DNA from: Arthrobacter sp. QXT-31
Lineage (GTDB): Bacteria > Actinomycetota > Actinomycetes > Actinomycetales > Micrococcaceae
NCBI RefSeq assembly: GCF_001969265.1
Contig: NZ_CP019304.1
Span: 4,216,001 to 4,280,000, forward strand
DNA length: 64,000 bases
Reading direction: 5' to 3'
The position numbers were made by a program, and so were the translations under genes. This document shows positions 24,894 through 31,702 of this stretch, in pieces (position 1 is the stretch's first letter; each line of letters starts with the position of its first letter). The notes beneath the pieces are model-generated. The model made no database searches. It was not told the DNA's origin and saw nothing but the letters and a program-made list of their open reading frames with translations.

Positions 24894-25211
24894 CTAGCGC
24901 AGCAGGCGCCCGATGGCATCTGCTGCTTCCTTGACTTTCGCCCCTCCGGCCTCGGGGGTCTCGGCGGCGGCGTTGACGACGCAGTGGCCGATATGGTCTT
25001 CGAGCAGTCCGAGACTGACTGCATGCAGTGCCTTGTTGATGGCCGCGACCTGGGTCAGGATGTCGATGCAGTACGCATCCTCGTCCACCATCCGGGCGAT
25101 GCCCCGGACCTGTCCCTCGATCCGCTTGAGCCTTCTCAGGTAGGCGGCCTTGTCCGATGCGTAGCCGTGCTCCTGAGGGGGAACGCTACGGGCGTCAAGG
25201 GTTTCACTCAT
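24894..25211 (-). CDS. csoR: CsoR copper-sensing repressor
   Basis: 105 residues of the DUF156/CsoR fold. The Cu(I) ligands Cys-His-Cys are visible: Cys in EDAYCIDILTQ, His in NKALHAVSLGLLEDH and Cys in HIGHC. CsoR binds DNA when copper-free and releases it on Cu(I) binding. The ATG at 25211 follows CAAGGAGGCATC. Two CsoR-type palindromes lie upstream and one precedes the HMA-copB operon, so it probably controls both copper operons. Confidence 0.95.
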   Translation of the reverse strand: MSETLDARSVPPQEHGYASDKAAYLRRLKRIEGQVRGIARMVDEDAYCIDILTQVAAINKALHAVSLGLLEDHIGHCVVNAAAETPEAGGAKVKEAADAIGRLLR

Positions 25212-25236
25212 GATGCCTCCTTGGGTATAACAGCAC

Positions 25237-25259
25237 TTTATACCCCTATGGGGTATAAA
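25237..25259 (-). promoter_or_regulatory. CsoR box 1 at csoR-copZ-copA promoter
   Basis: TTTATACCCC-TAT-GGGGTATAAA, a perfect 10-3-10 palindrome. On the minus strand TATAAA at its end can be the -10, with TGGACT 16 bp before it as -35, so CsoR binding here overlaps the promoter core. It is 26 bases upstream of csoR. Confidence 0.85.
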
Positions 25260-25265
25260 GTCCAG

Positions 25266-25280
25266 TACCCCATGGGGGTA
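25266..25280 (-). promoter_or_regulatory. CsoR box 2
   Basis: TACCCC-ATG-GGGGTA, a second 6-3-6 palindrome of the same type, about 23 bases from box 1 (centre to centre), or roughly two helical turns. That spacing allows two CsoR tetramers on one DNA face. Confidence 0.7.
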
Positions 25281-25458
25281 TGTGACGATTGAGTTGGACA
25301 ATCAAAGTAGAGGCTTTTTCGGCCAGAACATGGCGGGGACAGCGGGCGGCGTTCTTCGTTCCCGGCGATCGCCATCCGCGAAAGACCGCCGACTGTCATG
25401 TCATGTCTCCGTCCCGGTTCGTGGTCAGGTGCGTGGTGGTCCGGCTGCTGAGCGGTGC

Positions 25459-27441
25459 TTAGTCATGGGGGCCTGCAGGTGCGGGGTAGATCAGGGTTCG
25501 GGTGACAAGGTGGTGGGGTGCGGTCTGAGTCTCGTGCAGGATCCGGCCGTCCTTGTCCAAGGTGAGTTCGAGGACAGCATTCTCGGCCGGGTAGGACAGG
25601 ACCAGCCGGCGGTTGCCGTTGTCGTCGGGGAGTCGGGTGGCCGTGGCGGCCTGCCCGCTGGCATACAGGGAGCGCCGGATGAAGTCCTTGCCGGTGGTCT
25701 GAAAGGACCGCGGTGTTCCCAGGCCGCGTGCCGTGTCGCTGGTGACCAGTTCGTGCAGGGTGACCGAGGGGGCGGCCTTCATCGCCGTCACGGCCTCTTG
25801 CAGCAGGTCCTGGGCCGGGAGGGCGGGCCAGTTGATCGCGAGTGCGGCCGGTTTGGCGTTCCAGATGCCGGAGGTCGGCGTGAGGGTGAGGCGGTTGGTG
25901 CCCTCGTGCCAGGTGGCGGGGCTGAAAAAGCAGCCCTCGCCGCAGCTTCGGAATGACAGGTCGGTGGTGTCGCCGCCGGGTCCGGCGAGGGAGCCTGTGA
26001 GGCCGAACTGTGCGGCCGCCTCCTTGCCGGATGGGTCGGTGATTTCCGGGGCCAGCAGCTGGATGACGAGCTGGCCGGAGCTGGCGCGTGCGTTGATTCC
26101 TATTTCCCCGGCCAGGGCCGCCGCCGGGACGACCGGACCCGAGGCGGGCGGCGGAAACGCCAGCGGGGCGTTCTTGTCACCGGGCAGCGGCAGAACAGTC
26201 AGGACGGAGGACACGATGAGGACCACGAACAGGGTGGCGGCTTCGACGCGTGCCGGGCGTCTGATCTTCTCCAGGGCGGAATGCCTGCGAAGGAGGCGGC
26301 GCGCGGCCAGGGCGAGGCCGGCCGCGGCCGCGACCAGTCCGGTTTTGACCAGCAGGACCCGCCCGTAGTCCGTTGTCAGGAGACTATCCAGTGGAACGAC
26401 AATCAGGGCGGATCCAAGCCCGGTGAGTATCACGGCGGTGAACAACCAGACGGCGGTCCGGGCGTACGCGCCGATGGCTTCCCGGGCGAGGTCCCGGAAG
26501 TGGCGCCACCGGATGAGGGTGCGCAGGATGTGGACGAGCAGGCCGGTCCAGAGGGTGGCCGCGGCCAGATGGAGAATTGTCAGCGGCGTGCCCACGAGGG
26601 GGTCGGCCATTTGCGGGTGGGCACGCAGGGCTTCGGCGCCGATTGCGGCCGTCAGCGGAAACCAGATCCATCCGCGCCTGCGTGCTGCGGCCGCTACCGC
26701 GGCCAGGGCAAATGCGACAACCTCGACGAGGCTCACGATGCCGGGCCGACTCCCGGTCAGGGCGTCCGGGACGGGGCGGGACAGGCCAGCCGTGATGGAG
26801 CCGTTGCCCAGGAGCAGTAGGGCCAACCCGCCGGCGGCGGCCACCCCGGCCAGGCAGGCCCACAGGGCGATCGGCCGCGGGCCGTCGTGGCCCGTGCGGA
26901 GCCGGCCCAGCAGAACGGTGCCGACACGTTCGCCCAGGGCCAGTGCCAGGGCCGTGAACAGCAGCACCCGGAGGGCCGTGGTCTGCCAGGATCCCTGTGT
27001 GTCGGTGGTTTGCCCTCCGGCCAGTGCTGTGACGGAAGGGCCCACGGCGTAGCGGTAGCTGCCGCTCATGACGTCGCCGTCACCGGCGGTGACCTGCCAG
27101 TGCACGGTGTAGATGCCCTGCAGTGCGGGGTCGGAGAGCGGTACTTCCAGGGCCCGGTTCTCGTGGGTGAGCCGTGGTGCGCCGACGGTCCCGCCGCCCT
27201 GAGGGTCTTCGAGTCTCACCGGCGTCCCTGCGGTCGTGACGGGCTGGTCGAAGAGCAGAGTGAGGGTGTCCGGGGCTGTGGCGACGGTCGAGTCGGCGGC
27301 CGGTGCGGTGAAGAGCAGGTTGGCGTGCGCGGAAGCAGGAACAGCCGACAGCAATCCCGCGAATATCATACCGGCCGTGGCGGCCAGCAGCGCGGCGGCC
27401 CCGCGGAGGCCGTGCAGTCGCCGGAGGTTCCTCCGCCTCAC
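25459..27441 (-). CDS. CopC-CopD fusion copper resistance protein
   Basis: 660 residues. A signal sequence ends near ASAHANLLFTAPA; the mature N-terminal His starts a CopC domain (PVTTAGTPVRLEDPQGG, SGSYRYAV). After residue about 150 there are eight or so membrane segments of a CopD domain (HLAAATLWTGLLVHILRTLI with its His). A further extracytoplasmic C-terminal domain is about 230 residues long. CopCD fusions bind copper outside the membrane and move it in or hold it. It overlaps the coiled-coil gene at 27438 by four bases (ATGA), so they form one operon. From 25282 to 25458 only promoter sequence for csoR is seen. Confidence 0.9.
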   Translation of the reverse strand: MRRRNLRRLHGLRGAAALLAATAGMIFAGLLSAVPASAHANLLFTAPAADSTVATAPDTLTLLFDQPVTTAGTPVRLEDPQGGGTVGAPRLTHENRALEVPLSDPALQGIYTVHWQVTAGDGDVMSGSYRYAVGPSVTALAGGQTTDTQGSWQTTALRVLLFTALALALGERVGTVLLGRLRTGHDGPRPIALWACLAGVAAAGGLALLLLGNGSITAGLSRPVPDALTGSRPGIVSLVEVVAFALAAVAAAARRRGWIWFPLTAAIGAEALRAHPQMADPLVGTPLTILHLAAATLWTGLLVHILRTLIRWRHFRDLAREAIGAYARTAVWLFTAVILTGLGSALIVVPLDSLLTTDYGRVLLVKTGLVAAAAGLALAARRLLRRHSALEKIRRPARVEAATLFVVLIVSSVLTVLPLPGDKNAPLAFPPPASGPVVPAAALAGEIGINARASSGQLVIQLLAPEITDPSGKEAAAQFGLTGSLAGPGGDTTDLSFRSCGEGCFFSPATWHEGTNRLTLTPTSGIWNAKPAALAINWPALPAQDLLQEAVTAMKAAPSVTLHELVTSDTARGLGTPRSFQTTGKDFIRRSLYASGQAATATRLPDDNGNRRLVLSYPAENAVLELTLDKDGRILHETQTAPHHLVTRTLIYPAPAGPHD

Positions 27442-27869
27442 CGGTGCGGCGGGATGGTGTCCAGGCCGTTGCCGGGGCGGCCGGCCTGCAGCTGCGCGAG
27501 TTCCTCCCGCGCTGCCGTCAGCTGGTCATCGATGCTCTGCGCAGGAGGTGCCCAGGGCCCTCCGCCGTCGGTGCCGGGTCCGCCGGCCTGCAGCTGCGCA
27601 AGTTCCTGCCGCGCTGCCGTCAGCTGGTCATCGATGCTCTGCGCAGGAGGTGCCCAGGGCCCTCCGCCGTCGGTGCCGGGTCCGCCGGCCTGCAGCTGCG
27701 CAAGTTCCTGCCGCGCTGCCGTCAGCTGGTCATCGATGCTCTGGACAGGAGGTGCACAGCATCCTTCGCGGCCGCTGTGGGCTTGCCGGCGCATTGGACG
27801 CATGCAGAAGAACCAGGTCAGGGCGAGGGCCGCGGCAGTGACGGCCAGCGCGATCAGTGCTGTGCTCAT
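27438..27869 (-). CDS. Membrane-anchored coiled-coil protein with three 34-residue repeats
   Basis: 143 residues. One membrane segment (MSTALIALAVTAAALALTWF), a Cys pair (EGCCAP), then three nearly identical repeats containing QSIDDQLTAARQELAQLQAG joined by GPGTDGGGPWAPPA. The helical parts are heptad-like and the linkers flexible. No known family. It overlaps both neighbours by ATGA, so translation of 27866, this gene and the CopCD gene is coupled. The repeat array is likely to change in copy number between strains. Confidence 0.78.
   Translation of the reverse strand: MSTALIALAVTAAALALTWFFCMRPMRRQAHSGREGCCAPPVQSIDDQLTAARQELAQLQAGGPGTDGGGPWAPPAQSIDDQLTAARQELAQLQAGGPGTDGGGPWAPPAQSIDDQLTAAREELAQLQAGRPGNGLDTIPPHR
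27481..27752. repeat. 102 bp tandem repeat, about 2.7 copies
   Basis: Units start at 27481, 27583 and 27685, each with CCGGCCTGCAGCTGCGC. The first two junctions are exactly 102 bp, which keeps the reading frame of the enclosing gene. The copies are almost identical, so the expansion is recent. Confidence 0.9.
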
Positions 27870-28093
27870 GCGGCGGGGTTCCCCCCGGCGTGCGGCGTCC
27901 GCTGGCGGTCTTCGGAGCCGGCCGGTGCGCGGCGGAGTGCCTCGATCTGGGCCTGGAGCCTGGCCAGCTCCTGCTCCTGGTCCGGGGTGGCGGCCTTTTC
28001 GTTGGAGCCGCGGCCGCGCATCATGAGCCACATCATCAGGCCCATGACGATGGGGCAAGCCAGGGCGGGAAGAAAAAGGAGAAACTGTTCCAT
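27866..28093 (-). CDS. Small membrane protein with helical tail
   Basis: 75 residues: a membrane segment rich in Met (LPALACPIVMGLMMWLMMRG) and a charged helical tail (QEQELARLQAQIEALRR). Met-rich small membrane proteins with this layout are common in actinobacterial copper operons; function unknown. It overlaps the following coiled-coil gene by ATGA. Confidence 0.7.
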   Translation of the reverse strand: MEQFLLFLPALACPIVMGLMMWLMMRGRGSNEKAATPDQEQELARLQAQIEALRRAPAGSEDRQRTPHAGGNPAA

Positions 28094-28109
28094 GAGGTGT
28101 CCTTAGCGG

Positions 28110-28292
28110 TCAGGGGTGGGGGAAAGGCGTGTCAGTCGCGGCGGAGGGCTCGGGCGGAAAGTTGTCCGTGGGCGATGAGCCCGGGGGCGAAGGGGAGGCC
28201 GTGCTCGGACAGCACGGGGCGAGCAGTGCGACGACGCCGCCAAGGCGTGCGGTGAGCAGCGTGCCCCTGAAGAGCAGTTCTTCCATGGACAT
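28110..28292 (-). CDS. Possible small protein at the head of the CopCD operon
   Basis: About 60 residues beginning MSMEELLFRGTLLTARLGGV, with ALLAPCC and a Ser/Pro-rich tail. AAAGGCGGC precedes the start and the BlaI-type operator is just upstream, so it lies where a first gene would be. The tail looks low in information and no family is recognised. It may be only transcribed leader. Confidence 0.35.
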   Translation of the reverse strand: MSMEELLFRGTLLTARLGGVVALLAPCCPSTASPSPPGSSPTDNFPPEPSAATDTPFPHP

Positions 28293-28327
28293 GCCGCCTT
28301 TCACCCGGAACGGACCGCAAACTATTC

Positions 28328-28344
28328 TCCTAAGGAGTTTAGGA
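28328..28344. promoter_or_regulatory. BlaI/CopY-type operator 1
   Basis: TCCTAA-GGAGT-TTAGGA, a perfect 6-5-6 inverted repeat. It matches the two sites in front of the BlaI gene at 29760 and 29803. It lies between the end of the M56 gene (28388) and the start of the 28292-25459 operon, so BlaI probably represses the CopCD operon. Confidence 0.7.
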
Positions 28345-28387
28345 CAATGGTGGGCGGGTGTCCATCGGCTCAGCCAGGAGGGTGGGT

Positions 28388-29374
28388 TTAGGAGGCAGAG
28401 GCGTTGATTGATGTGGTGGCGTCGGGGCAGAGGTTGTGTCCGGCCGCGGCGGCCGCGGGGCTTCCCAGTACCAGCACGGGGAGGGCGAGGAGGACCGCGA
28501 CGGCCAGAGAGCCGGCGGTCGTGCGGGTCCGGCCCAGTGGGTTCTGCGGTGGGATGAGCCGGCGCACTCGCGCGGCCGCTCCGCTGCCTCCGGCACCCAG
28601 GGCCACGGCCGGTGAGAGGTGTCCGATGCTTCCTGAGGCGACGGCCAGCAGGGCCCCGGCCACGGTGAGCCGGCCTGACCGGGCGGCTGCCGCGTCATCG
28701 GCGCGCAGTTCGACCAGTCTGGCGGTTTCTTCGGCGGCGACGCGGAAGATGGCAATGGTGGGGAACGCTGATGCCAGTGCGCGGGAAAGGCCAAGGATCA
28801 GGTCATGGCGCTCGGAGAGGTGGGCCTGTTCGTGTGCCAGGACAGCCTCCAGCTGTCCGTCGTCCAAGGCCTTCAGCGCTCCGGTGGTCACTACGGTCTG
28901 CCGGCGCCGGCCCGGAAGGCAGTAGACGGCTGATTCGTCTGAATCGAGCACGACCACGCCTCGGCGATGGTCGGTATGGCCGACCATGTCGAGGATCCTG
29001 CTGTGGTGGGAGCGTTCGCGTGCCATGCCCGCAAGCCCTGCGATGATGCACCAGAGGGTTCGGCCGAGAATGGCCAGGGCGAGGACGGCTCCGGTGGCTC
29101 CGGCTGCCGCTCCGCCGGGTGAGGCATATTGCTCTTGGATGGCCATGACGCAGGCCCGCAGCAGTGCGGCCAAGTCAGCGCTGACGGTCACGGTGGGGAT
29201 GGTCAGGGCCAGTCCGGCGAGGGCGACGGAGGCCAGGATGGTCAGGCTCAGTGCCTGCCAGGCTGCGATGGCCAGCCGGGGCGCCCTGTCTGGCCAGGCT
29301 GCGGCCTGCAGCAGCCGCGGGCCGACCGCGCCCAGCAGCAGGGCGTAGGCGAGGAGGGGCAGGGCGGCGATCAT
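28388..29374 (-). CDS. M56 (BlaR1/MecR1-like) membrane metallopeptidase
   Basis: 328 residues. Several membrane segments frame a cytoplasmic zinc-protease region with HEQAH (HExxH) after LEAVLAHEQAHLSERHDLIL. Proteins of this family cleave BlaI-type repressors, directly or indirectly, when they sense a signal. There is no beta-lactam-binding domain at the C-terminus, only one more membrane segment. The start overlaps the blaI stop (ATGA at 29374-29371). Here the inducer is more likely metal stress than an antibiotic, which is inference from context. Confidence 0.87.
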   Translation of the reverse strand: MIAALPLLAYALLLGAVGPRLLQAAAWPDRAPRLAIAAWQALSLTILASVALAGLALTIPTVTVSADLAALLRACVMAIQEQYASPGGAAAGATGAVLALAILGRTLWCIIAGLAGMARERSHHSRILDMVGHTDHRRGVVVLDSDESAVYCLPGRRRQTVVTTGALKALDDGQLEAVLAHEQAHLSERHDLILGLSRALASAFPTIAIFRVAAEETARLVELRADDAAAARSGRLTVAGALLAVASGSIGHLSPAVALGAGGSGAAARVRRLIPPQNPLGRTRTTAGSLAVAVLLALPVLVLGSPAAAAAGHNLCPDATTSINASAS

Positions 29375-29736
29375 GCCTTCAGGTCCTGTTGTCTGGCCGC
29401 GCTGAGAAGGCGGTGCAGCTCGTCGGCCTCCTCGGGCCGGATTCCCTCGACGAATCCGACCAGGGCTGCGGTCCTGTCATCGGTGAGCGAGAGTGCCTCC
29501 GTGACGAGTCCGGCAACGTATTTGTCCCTGCCGGCCGCCGGTCCGTAGCGGTAGGCCCTGCCGTCGCGTTCCTTGGTCAGCCAGCCCTTGCGGTGCAGGA
29601 TCTCCGTCACGGTATGCACGGTGTTGTAGGCCAGCCCGCGGTCGAGCCTGTCCAGGACCTCCCGGACCAGCAGCGGCCGGTCCGCCTGCCAGATCTGTTC
29701 CATGATGGCGCTCTCCAGATCGCCAAATCTTGGCAT
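29371..29736 (-). CDS. BlaI/MecI/CopY-family repressor
   Basis: 121 residues. Winged HTH with FGDLESAIMEQIWQADRPLL and VREVLDRLDRGLAYNTVHTV as in the family, followed by the wing LHRKGWLTKERDGRAYRYGP and the dimerisation helices. GAGGAGG precedes the ATG. It forms a two-gene unit with the M56 peptidase. Three TCCTA/ACCTAA-type palindromes are its likely binding sites: two upstream of itself and one upstream of the CopCD operon. Confidence 0.9.
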   Translation of the reverse strand: MPRFGDLESAIMEQIWQADRPLLVREVLDRLDRGLAYNTVHTVTEILHRKGWLTKERDGRAYRYGPAAGRDKYVAGLVTEALSLTDDRTAALVGFVEGIRPEEADELHRLLSAARQQDLKA

Positions 29737-29759
29737 GCTGCCTCCTCGGCCAGGTGTTG

Positions 29760-29776
29760 TCCTATCAAGGATAGGA
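29760..29776. promoter_or_regulatory. BlaI-type operator 2
   Basis: TCCTAT-CAAGG-ATAGGA, a perfect 6-5-6 inverted repeat 24 bases upstream of the blaI start. Autorepression site by position and by similarity to 28328. Confidence 0.65.
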
Positions 29777-29802
29777 GATTGCCTCCGCCATTGCACCTAA
29801 AC

Positions 29803-29819
29803 ACCTAAGTAAGTTAGGT
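29803..29819. promoter_or_regulatory. BlaI-type operator 3
   Basis: ACCTAA-GTAAG-TTAGGT, a perfect 6-5-6 inverted repeat 43 bases from operator 2 (four helical turns). It lies between the divergent blaI and DUF3105 genes and could control both. Confidence 0.7.
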
Positions 29820-29900
29820 TTGATGCAGAGATGCCGGCCTGCCGCTGGGGGGAGCCTCAGGGCACGGCACGGTGCCGCGCAATCGAAGGACACGAAGACC

Positions 29901-30614
29901 ATGGCCCGATCTAAGAACCAGGGCGGAGCTGGCGGCGCCCGCTCCGTCGAGTCAAAATCCCAGCCAGCCAGGGGAGGCAAGCCCACGCTGAAGCAGCAGC
30001 GGGAGGCGGAGATCCAGCGGAAGCTGGCAGGATTCAAACTCCAGCACAGCAGGGCCCGGCGCAACAGGCTCATCCTCATCATCACAGCCTGGACCGTCGG
30101 CATCGCGGTGGTCGCAGGCCTCGTCATTTTCGCGGTGACAAGCACGTTGCCGAAAAGCCCGCCCGCGGCGATCGACGGAGTACAGAGCTTTTCGGGGCTG
30201 AGCTCCAACCATGTCACCACCCCGGTCAAGTACGCGCAGACACCGCCCGTGGGCGGGAACCACTCGGCGGTTCCGCTGAACTGCGCCGTCTACAGCGAAC
30301 CGGTGCCCAATGAAAACGCCGTGCACTCTCTTGAGCACGGGGCGGTCTGGGTGACTTATGACCCGACGGCGGTCAGTGGCGCCCAGCTGGACGTGCTGCG
30401 CAAGGACATCCCTTCCAGCTACGCGATCCTCTCGCCCTACAGCGGCGATCCCTCTCCGGTCGTCGCATCGGCGTGGGGTGTGCAGCTGAAGGCTTCGGGC
30501 GTGGATGATCCACGGATCAAAGATTTCATCGCCAAATACCGCAGTGCAAAGTCGGCGCCCGAGCCCGGGGCACCCTGTTCCGGCGGCGTCGACGGCCCCG
30601 GAAAAGTCCAGTAA
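29901..30614 (+). CDS. DUF3105 membrane-anchored protein (second copy)
   Basis: 237 residues: a long basic cytoplasmic part (MARSKNQGGAGGARSVESKS, KQQREAEIQRKLAG), one membrane segment (LILIITAWTVGIAVVAGLVI) and the DUF3105 domain with HVTTPVKYAQTPPVGGNHSA, NCAVYSEPVPNENAVHSLEH and APEPGAPCSGG. Paralogue of the gene at 15810, about as diverged as two ancient copies. It starts the plus-strand set with the SHOCT and zinc-finger genes, divergent from blaI across the two operators. Confidence 0.88.
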   Translation: MARSKNQGGAGGARSVESKSQPARGGKPTLKQQREAEIQRKLAGFKLQHSRARRNRLILIITAWTVGIAVVAGLVIFAVTSTLPKSPPAAIDGVQSFSGLSSNHVTTPVKYAQTPPVGGNHSAVPLNCAVYSEPVPNENAVHSLEHGAVWVTYDPTAVSGAQLDVLRKDIPSSYAILSPYSGDPSPVVASAWGVQLKASGVDDPRIKDFIAKYRSAKSAPEPGAPCSGGVDGPGKVQ

Positions 30615-30681
30615 CCGCCGGAGGGGCCCACGGCCTCCGTCCGCAAGTCCACAGCGACGGAAAGGAAGGACCAAGCCAGTG

Positions 30682-30906
30682 ATGGGACATTACGGAAACG
30701 ACGGCATGTGGCTGATGTGGCCATGGATGCTGGGCTGGTCAGTGCTGCTCCTCGCGGCACTCGCCGCGCTCATCTGGGCAATTGTCCGCCTCGCCCGGGG
30801 CGGCGGCGAGGGGCCCGGTTCTGCGCGCAGGATCCTCGATGAGCGCTACGCACGCGGCGAAATCGACGATGACGAATACCGCAAACGGCGCGAAACCCTG
30901 CGCTAG
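30682..30906 (+). CDS. SHOCT-domain small membrane protein
   Basis: 74 residues. The N-terminus has His/Trp/Met (MGHYGNDGMWLMWPWMLGWS), a membrane segment, and a C-terminal SHOCT motif (ARRILDERYARGEIDDDEYR KRRETL region). SHOCT proteins are small helical adaptors; no defined role. GGAAGGACC lies upstream; a GTG one codon earlier (30679) is an alternative start. Confidence 0.8.
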   Translation: MGHYGNDGMWLMWPWMLGWSVLLLAALAALIWAIVRLARGGGEGPGSARRILDERYARGEIDDDEYRKRRETLR

Positions 30907-31027
30907 CCGCGCCTCAAGGCAGTTGAACCGCCGGAACGGACAGCCGAAGCATCCGTAACGCCGCCGCCGGTCATCGGCCCCTGGTTTCGCAGACGGGCCT
31001 GGAGCCCCATCGTGAGGAGGACTGGTG

Positions 31028-31309
31028 ATGAGAGGTGACGGAACGGACGCTTATCGGGAGTGGGCCGCCGTCTATGTGCTGGGATCCCTGGATCCACGCG
31101 AGCGGCGCGAGTTCGAGAAACACATCATCGAATGCAGTAGTTGTGCGGCAGTCGTGAGCGAGTTCGCCGCACTGCCGGCCCTGCTGTCCACGCTTCCTGA
31201 CGACGAAGCGCTGACCCTCGGGCGGGGCGGAAAGCCTCACGCGCCGCCGGAATTGCTCAAGGCCCTTACTGGCAAGATCCGGCACCGGCGGCGCAGGCCA
31301 TCAGGCTGA
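31028..31309 (+). CDS. Zinc-finger anti-sigma-like protein without membrane domain
   Basis: 93 residues with an N-terminal zf-HC2/ZAS domain: YVLGSLDPRERREFEKHIIE followed by CSSC gives the HxxxCxxC metal motif. Anti-sigma factors of this type normally continue into a membrane segment and are next to an ECF sigma gene; neither is present here. GAGGAGG precedes the start (GTG at 31025 also possible). It may act as a small soluble anti-sigma or be a truncated copy. Confidence 0.75.
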   Translation: MRGDGTDAYREWAAVYVLGSLDPRERREFEKHIIECSSCAAVVSEFAALPALLSTLPDDEALTLGRGGKPHAPPELLKALTGKIRHRRRRPSG

Positions 31310-31444
31310 TCGCGGAAGTCCGCCCAGGGACCTGGACACAGGATCAGCCACCGCGTCGGGGAAGAGGTAGCGGTGTTCGCCGAGGCCCTGATGGAGAGAC
31401 CGACCCAGATCCAGGTATCCCGCTGAGGAGAGGAGGTGAGCTGA
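31310..31444. other. Leader region of the Cys-rich peptide gene
   Basis: No recognisable gene. It ends in a perfect AGGAGGTGA ribosome site at 31431-31439. Confidence 0.5.
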
Positions 31445-31534
31445 ATGAACACCGCATGCTGCCGCGACGACTGCTGCGCCAACGGCTGTCGCGGCGATGA
31501 TTGCTGCGACGATTGCTGCGACGACGACGATTAG
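31445..31534 (+). CDS. 29-residue Cys/Asp-rich (metallothionein-like) peptide
   Basis: The frame begins MNTACCRDDCCANGCRGDD and continues with CCDDCC and a terminal run of Asp: nine Cys in 29 residues, four CC pairs, eleven Asp. The ribosome site AGGAGGTGA is a perfect match to the 16S tail, five bases before the ATG. A 9 bp hairpin follows the stop at 31561. It resembles no family I know; known actinobacterial metallothioneins such as MymT are longer and differently spaced. Binding of Cu(I) or Zn/Cd is inferred from composition and position at the end of the copper region. It could instead be a chance frame, but the ribosome site argues against that. Confidence 0.65.
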   Translation: MNTACCRDDCCANGCRGDDCCDDCCDDDD

Positions 31535-31560
31535 GACTGGTGCGAGGACAGCACACCACA

Positions 31561-31589
31561 GCCTGCCGGGCCTCCATGGTCCGGCAGGC
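31561..31589 (+). terminator. Hairpin after the Cys-rich peptide gene
   Basis: GCCTGCCGG (31561-31569) pairs exactly with CCGGCAGGC (31581-31589), loop 11. It lies 26 bases past the stop. No T tract follows, so it is a weak terminator or a transcript-end structure. Confidence 0.5.
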
Positions 31590-31702
31590 CCTAAATGAAC
31601 CACCGCAAATGAATAGCCAATTACACGAATGAACACGGGTCGCATTCAATGAGGCCTGGTAACCAGAGAGTAGTGTCAGGGCGGCCATGCGTTAGGACAA
31701 CT

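Noticed and set aside
25282..25956. Plus-strand open frame opposite CopCD
   Set aside because: Shadow of the CopCD gene, with no domain.
27481..27752. CRISPR-like array
   Set aside because: Units are 102 bp without spacers and keep the reading frame: a coding tandem repeat.
27444..28106. Plus-strand open frame across the coiled-coil gene
   Set aside because: Antisense of the repeats; Arg/Ser/Pro-rich and without features.
31301..31645. Minus-strand hydrophobic frame (Ala/Val/Ile-rich) across the Cys-rich peptide
   Set aside because: Its hydrophobic run mirrors the Cys/Asp codons of the plus strand, and it lacks a ribosome site. The plus-strand peptide is preferred.
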